A DNA stretch of 64,000 bases from Mesocentrotus franciscanus (taxonomy: Eukaryota > Echinodermata > Echinoidea > Camarodonta > Strongylocentrotidae), in assembly GCA_037976565.1 (NCBI GenBank), contig CP137683.1, positions 6,054,321-6,118,320 on the forward strand, written 5' to 3'. Of the stretch, positions 61,501 through 64,000 are shown piece after piece. Both the position numbers and the translations under genes were made by a program. Every line of letters begins with the position of its first letter. Position 1 is the stretch's first letter. The notes under the pieces were generated by a model. It was not told the origin of the DNA. It searched no databases and saw only the letters and a list, made by a program, of their open reading frames with translations.

Positions 61501-63912
61501 GAGATGGACATTGACCTCACTTCACAGCGAACAATTAAATGCACTATGATCTTCGGGTAATTATGTATCTACAATGTTTCAAATTATATAAGTAATTTTA
61601 TTACATCAAATACTCCATCCATTTGTACCTTTCCATGACAGGTACGATCCCGAATACATCATGATTTAATTGTCCATGTACTTCAGGTTCTAGTTGATTA
61701 AATTCATATCATTTTATCTATGTAGGTGTTGGTGGAACGATGTCACACGAGATTCGAGTTACTGGATCATCAAGGCGCCCGTCATGATATCTGTTATCGT
61801 AAGTACATACCCAATAAGAAAGCAATTTAGCTTTGGACCACGAAAAATACGCCACGGGAACACTTTTAGGGTGCAGTATTGAACCACATAAGGTACAACT
61901 TCTAATGTTATTATATTTCATTATATATTTTAGATTTGCACCCTGAAACTTGTGTTATTAAATATTAGACAAACTGTATAACCTTTTGCAATGGTTGAAT
62001 ACGTGATTGGAGTGTTTTCTTTGTCATTTAATGTAAAAATAACAACCGCTGAAGGTTTAGTAGGGGCTGAATCAAAGTTATTTTTAACAATGATAATAAT
62101 TCCCACCGTCTTACAAAAGGTACTCTCAAATTATCACTTACACTGGTGTAAATGGGGGGGGGGCGCAGTTCTAACCTGTGAGTAAAATGTAAATTTTCAA
62201 GGTCACTGATTAGGGGTAGGGTTTAGGAAAGGGGGGAGGGGGCTATCATATCCTTTTCTTGTCCCGTATTCTGGTTTATAAATCCGACTTGTAAAAACTT
62301 CGGTCTGAAACTACGTTAAAAATTTACCTTTGCAATGTTTACAAACAGAAATACGTTCTCTTTTCTTTGAACCTTTTCTCTCTTTGTATAACGTCCTGCA
62401 TAGGTAGTAATGTGATAATGTCATAGGCCTCATATTTCTCTCTCCGGAGATCAAGTTAAACATTGTTTCTTCTTAATACGAATCCAAAGCATGGCGAAAC
62501 AATAATCAATAACAATCTCATATAAACATCCAGGGGCCCTTGATATTTCAGTATTTTAGAGCAGGAAATCAATTTTTCTCGGAATTTTACCAATAACATA
62601 CATTTCAAGAGATTACACGTGTTGATTTTACTCGCTTAAAAACACAAAATATATAGCGAAGTTATGACAGTTGCTATGTTTACAGTGTTCAACATGACTA
62701 CTGAAACATAATATGTTGTCAACATCCCGCGGCAAATTTTGAGAAAATGTAAAGCACACCAAAAGCCTTGGGCGATTTTCTGGACGAGGATTTGCGACTA
62801 TGATCATGTTATCGTTTTCATTGATAGTATTCTGAAACAAGTATAGTTGCTTTGGTTATTATATTGCCGCTTTCAGCGCCAGTTGTAAACAATTTGTGTG
62901 CTTTTATTTTTTCCAACTCTATGCTATTTGAGTTTTTTTAAGGAAAGGGTAGCTCGAGGTGAGGTTTTTTAAAATTTTTTTTTATAGTATACACGGTATT
63001 ACTCATGTCTGAATGATATACATTACAATTCATTCTTTTACAGGATTTACCCCTGCGATTTAGGTTAAAAAATGTATTATATATATATATATATAATATG
63101 TTCGTTGTTTTTCTTCGGCGCGTTAAAATACATGTAGGTCAACAGTTCATACGGTATCGTTTGGTTTGAACTAAGCATTTCTCGGCCTTTAATACCAACC
63201 AAATATTGACATTAACAATTTTGTCTACGAGTCCCTTTTCTATTCATTGTTGTATATTTTTTATTGTCCATATATGGAGATTCGTCTTGCTTACATGCAA
63301 AAGGAAAACATATAATCAAAACGACTGAGAGTTACATAATAACGTATTAACATAACTATGAGAGTTTATAGTTTAAAATAGTTTAAAATTCAAGTTGAAC
63401 AAACTTAGAATAGATACTCAAATTTGATAAAAGTTATATTATCAATATTGTTTAAATTACTTTTATACTTGTTATTATTTACTATTTTTATTATTTTATT
63501 TGTATAAATTATTATTATGCACTTTATATTACATGTGGTTTTATGCATGTTTTGCGAATGGTTGATCTCTTTGAAAACAGGATTGCCATTAGCATTTTAA
63601 GTTATCAGAAACATTTCATTTATTAAGTTTTGTTAATCTTTTCTTTGATTTAAACTTAAACCGCCCGATTTGAAGGCCGTTCTCTCTCCGGCAGGTTAAA
63701 TTCCTCTTAAGCTTCACCTTACCTTCAATTTGAATCCCTTCTTTCCCTAGCCCAAAGGTAAATTGTGTCCCATGCCTCTCTGATGTAACCTAAAATGTAT
63801 CTTTTTGTTTCTTCTTTCAACTGCAGGTTAATTTCGTTCTGTTTCTCCACATATTGTGTGTCTTGGCCACCAAGCTGAGAGCGAGTAATGCAGCTGAAGC
63901 AAGAACGTACAG
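14685..63912 (+). CDS. Parathyroid-hormone-receptor-like class B1 GPCR (nine exons, partial at both ends)
   Basis: A seven-pass plasma-membrane receptor family that binds peptide hormones through a six-cysteine ectodomain and signals mainly through Gs/cAMP, and Gq. Nine exons (14685-14796, 34955-35071, 41696-41811, 42346-42440, 52008-52191, 53217-53370, 57312-57372, 61726-61798, 63827-63912) sum to 998 nt and splice in frame at all eight junctions, giving 332 codons plus 2 nt. Numbered from the first exon: ectodomain cysteines 26, 41, 50, 64, 83 and 104; TM1 about 122-146; TM2 about 155-177; TM3 about 212-238; TM4 about 253-273; TM5 about 291-320. PTHR-specific similarity is strongest at [11 protein letters not shown] (TM2), [13 protein letters not shown] (TM3) and [11 protein letters not shown] (after TM5). 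The signal peptide, TM6, TM7 and tail are missing. Class B1 is near certain; PTHR is clearly preferred over the VIP, secretin or calcitonin receptors because of HMHLF and the VLATKLR motif. The ligand in this organism cannot be inferred. Confidence 0.93.
14851..14920. repeat. (GA)n microsatellite
   Basis: GAGAGAGAGAGAGAGAGAGA run starting only about 75 bp after the donor of the exon at 14685. Confidence 0.95.
15028..15190. repeat. GA/GGGA array
   Basis: Purine-rich on +, several GAGAGAGAGAGA runs with GGGTGGG interruptions. Confidence 0.95.
15432..15578. repeat. GCACACGAGGC-ended element, copy 1
   Basis: ACGTTGCACACGAGGCATTA on the left and AATGACGCCTCGGGTGCG on the right, with ACTGCGTCAGTGACCGGCAC inside. 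The ends are inverted and match the family at 21739. Confidence 0.65.
15645..15713. repeat. (GA)n microsatellite
   Basis: GAGAGAGAGAGAGAGAAAG and AGAGAGAGAGAGAGAGAG runs. Confidence 0.95.
16450..16726. mobile_element. GTTTCAC long-TIR element, copy 1
   Basis: About 277 bp with inverted ends of roughly 80 bp: GGGTGTTTCACAAAGACTAA on the left and TTAGTCTTTGTGAAACACCC on the right. The arms continue through ATCGACTTTAAGTTGGACTT and its complement. The centre holds GGGACGTACAAATCATGG and TGAAGGAAAAAATATTATCT. Non-coding MITE. CTGGT occurs at both edges and may be a target duplication. Confidence 0.9.
16881..17060 (+). mobile_element. tRNA-derived SINE
   Basis: Head 16881-16952 has box A TGGCTCAGTGGTAGAGC, an anticodon-arm-like GTCTCGTAACC and box B GGGTTCGAAAC. 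The body carries CCGTCGGAGAGGACTTTAAG, the same block as in the minus-strand SINE at 7204. The acceptor arm is imperfect. Confidence 0.82.
18104..18382. mobile_element. GTTTCAC long-TIR element, copy 2 (inverted centre)
   Basis: Same inverted arms as the copy at 16450, but the unique centre (AGATAATATTTTTTCCTTCA, then CATGATTTGTACGTCCCTTG) is in the opposite orientation, so the element lies reversed. 279 bp, non-coding. Confidence 0.9.
18404..18613. repeat. GCACACGAGGC-ended element, copy 2
   Basis: CCCGTTGCACACGAGGCGTC to GTGAAGTGACACCTCG; inside is ACACCCTCACGTGGCGCGTC, also present in the copy at 21739, and CGCTGACGCATTACTACGTC. It begins about 20 bp after the GTTTCAC element copy 2. Confidence 0.75.
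19593..19760 (+). mobile_element. tRNA-derived SINE-like repeat
   Basis: GGCACTGTGGTATATTGGTG then CCCGGGTTCGATCC resemble A and B boxes about 45 bp apart. The body runs to GGCTAGGTAAATGATACTTG. More diverged than the one at 16881. Confidence 0.6.
20565..21043. repeat. TTGAGTTCTGG-ended TTAA-type element, decayed copy
   Basis: Shares AAGAGTTCTGGGAATGGTGA, TTGATGATTCCAAAAATGTA and CGAGAACTC..TCTTTACTCC with the copies at 23603 and 41211, in the same order. It is interrupted by a TAA microsatellite and a short AGCGCT-type repeat, and the ends are worn. Confidence 0.7.
20628..20695. repeat. (AAT)n microsatellite
   Basis: About 22 uninterrupted TAA units followed by AAAAACGTTTCTTATAAAAC and CTCTAAGCGCTGTGG, the AGCGCT-box repeat type seen also at 49190. 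It lies inside the decayed TTAA-type element at 20565. Confidence 0.95.
21739..22090. mobile_element. GCACACGAGGC-ended element, copy 3
   Basis: 352 bp from GCCCGTTGCACACAAGACGC to GACGCTTTATGTGCATCGGGC, imperfect inverted termini. Subterminal GGCTGCGTCAGTCACTTGCG and GACGCAGTCCTGCGTCAGAG are also complementary. Non-coding. Confidence 0.75.
22565..22640. repeat. (GA)n microsatellite
   Basis: GAGAGAGAGAGATAGAGAGA core. Confidence 0.95.
23603..23996. mobile_element. TTGAGTTCTGG-ended TTAA-type element
   Basis: 394 bp. Left TTAAAGAGAAGGTTGAGTTC and right GAACTCAACTTTATCTTTAA form a TIR of about 24 bp with few mismatches, flanked by TTAA. Non-coding. Confidence 0.88.
24887..24960. repeat. GAT/GGT imperfect trinucleotide repeat
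   Basis: GATGATGATGATAATG then GGTGGTGGTGTTGGTGG. Confidence 0.9.
25326..25640. repeat. Two-unit direct repeat, 194 bp apart
   Basis: GACAATGGTGGCTACAGCAA at 25337 and GACAGCGGTGGCTACAGCGT at 25531 start stretches of about 105 bp that stay similar (AAAAGGAAATTTACT/AAAAGGATATTTACT; ACTAAAATTAGTCGGAT/ACTAAGATTATTCGGAT). Confidence 0.8.
27165..27538. mobile_element. TTAAAGG-ended element (CTGAGATGCACGG family), copy 2
   Basis: 374 bp, TTAAAGGCATATTAAATCTG to ACCGAGTCACTTTAA. Differs from the other two copies by an 11-bp deletion next to its left end. TTAA at both edges. Confidence 0.9.
28248..28330. repeat. (TA)n(GA)n compound microsatellite
   Basis: About 14 TA units directly followed by about 14 GA units, with a hard switch at 28293. 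Confidence 0.95.
28430..28682. repeat. Imperfect tandem repeats with TTAACACCAATATCTGGAAT
   Basis: About three units of roughly 75 bp sharing TTAACACCAATATCTGGAAT and CATAACAAAT.CAATTCCACT, part of the subterminal zone of the surrounding element. Confidence 0.7.
29089..29472. mobile_element. TTAAAG-ended element (CTGAGATGCACGG family), copy 3
   Basis: 384 bp, TTAAAGCCATCGTTTAACAA to GATACCCAATCCCTTAA. It sits inside the larger repeat at 28413-29738, so it inserted after that element did. Confidence 0.88.
29766..29865. repeat. (GA)n microsatellite
   Basis: Three GAGAGAGAGAGAGAGA runs within 100 bp, beginning just outside the ACTGCAAAAAC-ended element. Confidence 0.95.
30651..30795. mobile_element. 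GGGCCC fold-back element, copy 3
   Basis: GGGCCCCGTCTTGCAAAGAG to CTCTTTGTAAGACGGGGCCC, a near-perfect 20-bp terminal inverted repeat over 145 bp. The internal palindrome carries a short duplication. It lacks about 15 bp present in copies 2 and 5. Confidence 0.9.
31136..31425. repeat. Inverted repeat, ~100-bp arms
   Basis: Arm 31145-31245 (TTTGGAAACTCAAGTTAGAT to TTTACCCCTTTTTAAAAT) is answered by the complement at 31325-31422. The arms are similar with scattered differences and are separated by about 80 bp. Likely a fold-back element. Confidence 0.85.
32312..32846. mobile_element. TTAA-flanked element with CTATGTCCC ends
   Basis: 535 bp. Left TTAAAGATACTATGTCCC and right GGGACATAGTACCTTTAA form an inverted repeat of 18 bp with one mismatch, continuing as TTTTGCAG/CTGCAAAT. 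TTAA at both edges suggests TTAA target duplication. A 79-codon minus-strand open frame inside is not recognisable as a transposase. Confidence 0.85.
33160..33510. repeat. Retroposon-like repeat remnant
   Basis: Higher GC than its surroundings; reads GGGGAAGGCTATTCCAAAGT..GGAAGAGGTTGCCTTGG..TTTTGAAGGCAAGGAGGAG. The 'aggctattccaaa' block parallels GAGGATTCCATAATGAAGGC at 53953. I read it as a degenerate retroposon tail; family not identified. Confidence 0.5.
34646..34839. mobile_element. TTAA-flanked element with GCCTGTCTGCACTA ends
   Basis: 194 bp. TTAAAGCCTGTCTGCACTA and TAGTGCAGACAGGCTTTAA are perfect inverted ends of 19 bp including TTAA. The perfect TIR suggests a relatively young insertion. 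It ends 115 bp before the ectodomain-core exon at 34955. Single copy in this window, non-coding. Confidence 0.88.
34955..35071 (+). CDS. PTHR-like exon: ectodomain core (CW..CP)
   Basis: 117 nt after a polypyrimidine tract and GCAG, ending at donor A|GTAAGTA. Two bases complete a Gly codon, then 38 codons, then one base. It encodes [13 protein letters not shown] and, after a short loop, LPCPIYLTD, the hallmark hormone-receptor-domain core: the Cys-x5-Asp and Cys-Trp-Pro block, with cysteines 41, 50 and 64. The Asp after the first Trp and the CWP triplet are fold-stabilising residues in the family. N42 is in an NRT sequon, a likely N-glycosylation site. PTH receptors have FNHK-like residues in the position of the TDTTTRVD stretch here. 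Confidence 0.95.
36581..36622. repeat. GGGCCC fold-back family, right-end fragment
   Basis: GAATGATCCGAATAAATCGC then AACTCTTTATAAGATGGGGCCC matches only the right 42 bp of the family. The left part is replaced by GT-rich sequence. Confidence 0.7.
37201..37320. repeat. (TTC)n array
   Basis: TTCTTCTTCTTCTTCTTCTT core leading into the 42-bp minisatellite. Confidence 0.95.
37321..37866. repeat. 42-bp minisatellite, 13 units
   Basis: Unit CTTCTTCTTCTTCATCATCA + CCATGATCATCATCAAMATC + AA. About 13 units with only a few variable positions (CACCAT/CAACAT; AAAATC/ACATC). Because 42 is a multiple of three and the unit lacks stops in four frames, long open frames run through it on both strands. It grows out of a TTC array at 37201-37320. 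Confidence 0.95.
38429..38545. repeat. TATCTAGATA-rich nested inverted repeat
   Basis: AATTATCTAGATAATAGCTA at the left and TAGCTATTATCTAGGTAATT at the right are inverted; the left block is itself a palindrome around CTAAATAATAG. Between them CTGTATGTCACCTGTCTGTC is a short internal repeat. Confidence 0.8.
39465..39735. repeat. AAG-rich polypurine array
   Basis: Nearly pure A/G for 270 bp on + (GAAGAAGAAG, AAAAAGAAG variants), interrupted by short AATAAAGAGTAATAATA stretches that occur twice (39529, 39630). Confidence 0.95.
40058..40102. repeat. Short tandem duplication AAATAAAACCCTTCTATC
   Basis: AAATAAAACCCTTCTATC appears twice, 25 bp apart. Confidence 0.85.
41211..41590. repeat. TTGAGTTCTGG-ended TTAA-type element, copy 3
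   Basis: Starts TTAAAAAGAAGGTTGAGTTC and shares CTTCAAATGCGCTCATATTT, GTGTGTAGTCCCATGAACC and TTGATGATTTCAAAACTTCA in order with the copy at 23603. The right end (AATTTATCTTTAGC) is worn. It lies about 100 bp before the acceptor of the exon at 41696. Confidence 0.8.
41696..41811 (+). CDS. PTHR-like exon: ectodomain C-terminal part
   Basis: 116 nt between AACAG and donor GAG|GTAAGCC. Two bases join the A left over from the previous exon to give Met, followed by 38 codons ending in phase 0. It encodes [20 protein letters not shown] then TMC: the conserved C-x-x-x-G-x-W and N-x-T-W-x-N-Y-x-x-C motif of class B ectodomains, with cysteines 83 and 104. Two sequons, NDT (N95) and NYT (N100), lie where vertebrate PTH receptors are also glycosylated. 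The terminal acidic stretch ADEDHSIYE is the linker to TM1. Confidence 0.95.
41812..42345 (+). other. Short intron of receptor gene
   Basis: 534 bp, GT..AG, unique-looking AT-rich sequence with no repeat or further exon that I can see. Confidence 0.9.
42346..42440 (+). CDS. PTHR-like exon: TM1
   Basis: 95 nt: 31 codons plus two bases, between CAACAG and donor TTCAG|GTAAGAG. It encodes the end of the stalk and TM1, with the pattern [14 protein letters not shown] followed by [11 protein letters not shown]. The Y-x-x-G-Y/S-x-S-L-x-x-L signature is typical of TM1 in this subfamily. The final AG plus G of the next exon makes the Arg that starts intracellular loop 1. Only 534 bp separate it from the preceding exon, the shortest intron of the gene here. 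Confidence 0.95.
43386..43533. mobile_element. Fold-back element with GTTTCACAAAGCC/ATTTCACAAAAC ends
   Basis: 148 bp from GGGCCCCATTTCACAAAACT to GGCTTTGTGAAACGGATCCC, inverted ends, with TCATCAGTGACAAATGACAG and TTTTTGTCATTTGTCATTG as inner arms and a CTGATTGGTTATC core. Distinct from the other GGGCCC family. Confidence 0.8.
43690..43930 (+). mobile_element. tRNA-derived SINE-like repeat
   Basis: GTAATGGTGGACCCTAAGCT with ATGGGTTCGAACCCCGTCC gives a decayed A box and a good B box. The body ends GAGTGGTACATCAACGTAGT. No poly-A-like tail found. Confidence 0.6.
45447..45600. repeat. Repeat edge similar to 10705
   Basis: TTAGATTCAGAGATTCAGAT then TTATTGGTCCATTTGGAAAT parallels ATTCAAATTTTATTGTCCGC at 10735. 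Probably the end of the same retroposon class; short and diverged. Confidence 0.4.
45697..45840. repeat. (ATT)n / (ATC)n array
   Basis: TATTATTATTATTATTATG then TTATCATCATCATCATTATT; imperfect trinucleotide repeat. Confidence 0.95.
47172..47215. repeat. Short GA array
   Basis: ATATAGAGAGAGAGAGAGAG followed by AAGGAAAAAGAAGAAG. Confidence 0.9.
48994..49125. mobile_element. TACCTCAGTCACACT-ended MITE
   Basis: 132 bp. TACCTCAGTCACACT and AGTGTGACTGAGGTA are perfect 15-bp inverted ends; inner arms GACTGATTCCAGACC and GGTCTGGAGTCGGTTT are also complementary. Non-coding. Confidence 0.85.
49150..49500 (-). mobile_element. tRNA-Ser-like SINE with TAA tail
   Basis: Minus-strand head (49431-49497) reads GTCGTGGTCGAGTGGTTTAA then GGCGCTTGACTGGAAATGCG and GAGGGTTCGAATCCCGACAC, strikingly like tRNA-Ser with a GGA anticodon. 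The rest includes CTGTAAAGCGCTTAGAGACG and AGCGCTATATAAAAGC and ends in ATTATTATTATATTATTATG. It is a SINE, not a gene: the 5' acceptor half is unpaired. Confidence 0.8.
50432..50584. repeat. 153-bp palindrome
   Basis: AAAACATGCCAGTCGAATTT and its partner AAATTCGACTAGCATGTTTT form the outer arms; ACGGTACTGGAAATAT and ATATTTCCAGTACCATGG the inner arms. The loop is about 20 bp. Nearly complete symmetry implies a fold-back element or recent inverted duplication. Confidence 0.88.
51018..51342. repeat. GCACACGAGGC-family element, left part
   Basis: Starts AAGCCCGTTCCAGACGAAGA and contains GACGCAGGATTGCGTCAGTG and TTTGACGCGCCAAGTGAG as in the family at 21739. No right terminus is adjacent; a matching terminus, GCGTGCAACGGGCATTAC, occurs at 51963-51980 beyond two other elements. 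Confidence 0.6.
51343..51501. mobile_element. GGGCCC fold-back element, copy 5
   Basis: Best-preserved copy, 159 bp, from GGGCCCCGTCTTACAAAGAG to CTCTTTGTAAGACGGGGCCC: perfect 20-bp inverted ends. Internally TTGCGATTGATATCAATCGC forms a second palindrome. Non-coding. No convincing target duplication seen. Confidence 0.92.
51608..51896. mobile_element. GTTTCAC long-TIR element, copy 3
   Basis: GGGGTGTTTCACAAAGACTA to AGTCTTTGTGAAACACCCCC, 289 bp, same orientation as the copy at 16450. It lies about 110 bp upstream of the TM2 exon acceptor. Confidence 0.9.
51958..51980. repeat. Right terminus of a GCACACGAGGC-family element
   Basis: AGACGCGTGCAACGGGCATT matches the complement of the family terminus. 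Ends about 28 bp before the TM2 exon and overlaps the likely branch-point region of that intron. Confidence 0.6.
52008..52191 (+). CDS. PTHR-like exon: ICL1, TM2 and ECL1
   Basis: 184 nt, the longest exon, between TTTCCAG and donor GGG|GTAAGAT. One base completes an Arg codon, then 61 codons end in phase 0. It begins [20 protein letters not shown], the most diagnostic block of the gene: HMHLF distinguishes PTH receptors from VIP/secretin relatives, which have HMNLF. TM2 is followed by FIRDIIQ and a hydrophilic first extracellular loop rich in Glu, Gln and Ala, with an NAS sequon (N200). A long first extracellular loop is usual for PTH receptors. Confidence 0.96.
52192..53216 (+). other. Intron of receptor gene (1.0 kb)
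   Basis: GTAAGA..CCAG. Contains a T/C-rich stretch near 52285-52350 and otherwise no repeat or exon that I recognise. Confidence 0.88.
53217..53370 (+). CDS. PTHR-like exon: TM3 and start of TM4
   Basis: 154 nt: 51 codons plus one base, between TTTCCAG and donor TGGG|GTGAGTT. It opens [20 protein letters not shown], with the TM3 Cys (212) expected to bridge to Cys281 of extracellular loop 2, then [13 protein letters not shown], in which E-G-x-Y-L-H is the class B core of TM3, and FSEK in intracellular loop 2. The end, LALGWG, starts TM4, where G-W-G is invariant in the family. Confidence 0.96.
53705..54060. repeat. TAA-headed retroposon-like repeat
   Basis: An ATA microsatellite is followed by AGATTTGTAAGGCGCCAAAT, CTCAAGGCGCAGCTTGTGC and then a region reading GAGGATTCCATAATGAAGGC. 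The layout (TAA run, GCGC-box, 'attcca.aa...' block) recurs in marine invertebrate repeats from memory. No open frame. Confidence 0.6.
54735..55210. repeat. Long GA array with internal duplication
   Basis: Mostly purine on +. A block with GATAGAGATGCATGGAGATG and GGGGAGTCGGAGATAGACAG at 54855 recurs as GATAGAGATGCAGGGAGATG and GGGGAGTCGGAGGTAGACAG at 55020, so part of the array arose by a ~165-bp duplication. A GAGT run stands at 54763-54783. Confidence 0.92.
56872..57071. repeat. GCACACGAGGC-ended element, copy 5
   Basis: The right end TTTGACGCCTCGTGTGCAAC then GGGC is intact, with GACGCATTCTTGCGTCAGGT subterminal. The left end (GTCATTTTGATCGCGTCGTA) is diverged. Confidence 0.7.
57312..57372 (+). 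CDS. PTHR-like exon: TM4
   Basis: 61 nt between TTTTTCAG and donor GG|GTAAGTT. Two bases complete the Gly of the GWG motif, then 19 codons and two bases. Translation [19 protein letters not shown] is the body of TM4, with the P-A-x-x-V-x-x-W pattern of PTH receptors, followed by the start of extracellular loop 2. The exon is very short, so its identity depends on the exact phase match on both sides and on the conserved Trp. Confidence 0.9.
58219..58278. repeat. 30-bp tandem duplication
   Basis: AACTTGTGTATATAGGCCTG then ACAGTACG is present twice in direct succession with almost no difference, so it is recent. Confidence 0.9.
58437..58575. repeat. (TTTA)n array
   Basis: ATTTATTTATTTATTTATTT runs with a short ATT stretch in the middle, followed by poly-T. 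Confidence 0.95.
59259..59447. mobile_element. CAGTGG-ended element
   Basis: 189 bp from CAGTGGTGTAGCGAGG to TAATTACGCCACTG; G-rich and C-rich inner flanks (GGGGGGCACTGG and CCCCCCCCC). Inverted ends of about 12 bp. Related CAGTGGCGTAGCG sequence without a clear partner occurs at 35892. Confidence 0.7.
60554..60588. repeat. ACCAAGGAG hairpin 3
   Basis: GTACCCAGGAGCT on the left and AGCTCCTTGGTTGTAC on the right form a hairpin with a loop of a few bases; one arm again reads CTCCTTGGT. Confidence 0.7.
60893..60945. repeat. CA-rich microsatellite
   Basis: ACACACCCACACACGCACAC units, imperfect. Confidence 0.9.
61405..61450. repeat. (ATT)n(ACT)n microsatellite
   Basis: TATTATTATTATT followed by about nine ACT units. 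Confidence 0.95.
61726..61798 (+). CDS. PTHR-like exon: ECL2 and start of TM5
   Basis: 73 nt between TATGTAG and donor ATC|GTAAGTA. One base plus the GG of the previous exon gives Gly, then 24 codons in phase 0: [20 protein letters not shown] and ISVI. The G-C-W motif carries the second cysteine of the TM3-ECL2 disulfide, and W-I-I-x-x-P opens TM5. There is one extra Trp compared with the GCWD of vertebrate PTH receptors. Confidence 0.94.
61799..63826 (+). other. Intron of receptor gene (2.0 kb)
   Basis: GTAAGT..GCAG. Mostly AT-rich sequence with a short TA run near 63078-63099. No exon or repeat family recognised. Confidence 0.88.
63827..63912 (+). CDS. PTHR-like exon: TM5 and ICL3 start
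   Basis: 86 nt: 28 codons plus two bases, between CTGCAG and donor CAG|GTAGCAT. It encodes [20 protein letters not shown] then NAAEARTYR, the inner half of TM5 and intracellular loop 3. N-F-x-L-F-x-x-I-x-x-V-L-A-T-K-L-R is among the best PTHR matches in the window. K-L-R contributes to G-protein coupling in this family. The split Arg codon should be completed by an exon right of the window that continues with a Lys-Leu-rich TM6 start. Confidence 0.94.
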
Positions 63913-64000
63913 GTAGCATTCTATTGTTCGCATGGCCTGCAAACTCACTCGCATCATACACCTCTTAAACTCAATCTCACTCTACAGGCACTTTACATAT
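63913..64000 (+). other. Start of next intron, cut by window edge
   Basis: Begins with a less typical donor, GTAGCA. The exon carrying TM6 should follow outside the window. Confidence 0.8.

Larger units (their letters stand above)
57373..61725 (+). other. Intron of receptor gene (4.4 kb)
   Basis: GTAAGT..GTAG. Contains a 30-bp tandem duplication, a TTTA array, a CAGTGG-ended element, an ACCAAGGAG hairpin, a CA-rich stretch and an ATT/ACT array. 57380-58200, 58680-59250 and 59460-60540 show nothing else I can name. Confidence 0.88.

Noticed and set aside
1..64000. CRISPR arrays, operons, prokaryotic mobile elements or viral genes
   Set aside because: The window is animal DNA with spliced exons; no repeat-spacer array, bacterial gene layout or viral protein signature was seen.

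Overview
This is a stretch of an animal nuclear genome. It is AT-rich, crowded with decayed transposons and microsatellites, and carries one clearly recognisable gene, on the + strand: a class B1 (secretin-family) G-protein-coupled receptor of the parathyroid-hormone-receptor (PTHR) type. Nine small coding exons (61-184 nt), joined by GT..AG introns of 0.5 to 20 kb, run from 14685 to 63912. Reading frame and intron phase carry through all eight internal junctions and give about 332 codons: the six-cysteine extracellular hormone-binding domain and transmembrane segments TM1 to TM5. The signal-peptide exon was not found. TM6, TM7 and the C-terminal tail lie beyond the right edge.

Layout. 1-14684: upstream flank or 5' intron, holding fold-back elements, a tRNA-derived SINE, a GC-rich palindrome, a 33-bp minisatellite and GA/GAA arrays, with no gene I can defend. 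14685-14796: exon for the N-terminal helix of the ectodomain. 14797-34954: a 20-kb intron packed with small DNA transposons. 34955-42440: two ectodomain exons and the TM1 exon. 42441-52007: a 9.6-kb intron ending in a cluster of three small-transposon families about 30 bp before the TM2 exon. 52008-63912: exons for TM2/ECL1, TM3, TM4, ECL2 and TM5. No second gene was recognised on either strand.

Organism. The gene is a metazoan PTHR. The repeat style (GGGCCC-ended and GTTTCAC-ended fold-back elements, tRNA-SINEs, AGCGCTTTACA-type repeats next to TAA arrays, very many GA repeats) most resembles what I remember of echinoderm, especially sea urchin, DNA. That is inference; a hemichordate, amphioxus or other marine invertebrate is not excluded.

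The repeats are the second story. At least four unrelated sequence families (three of them multi-copy here) end in TTAAAG/CTTTAA, which implies TTAA target sites and non-autonomous elements, perhaps Kolobok/T2-like or piggyBac-like. Others include the GGGCCCCGTCTTACAAAG fold-back family (five copies or fragments), a 280-bp family with very long inverted termini (three copies), a family ending in GCCCGTTGCACACGAGGC (about five copies), and a recurring ACCAAGGAG hairpin. No transposase gene was seen, so all of these look non-autonomous.
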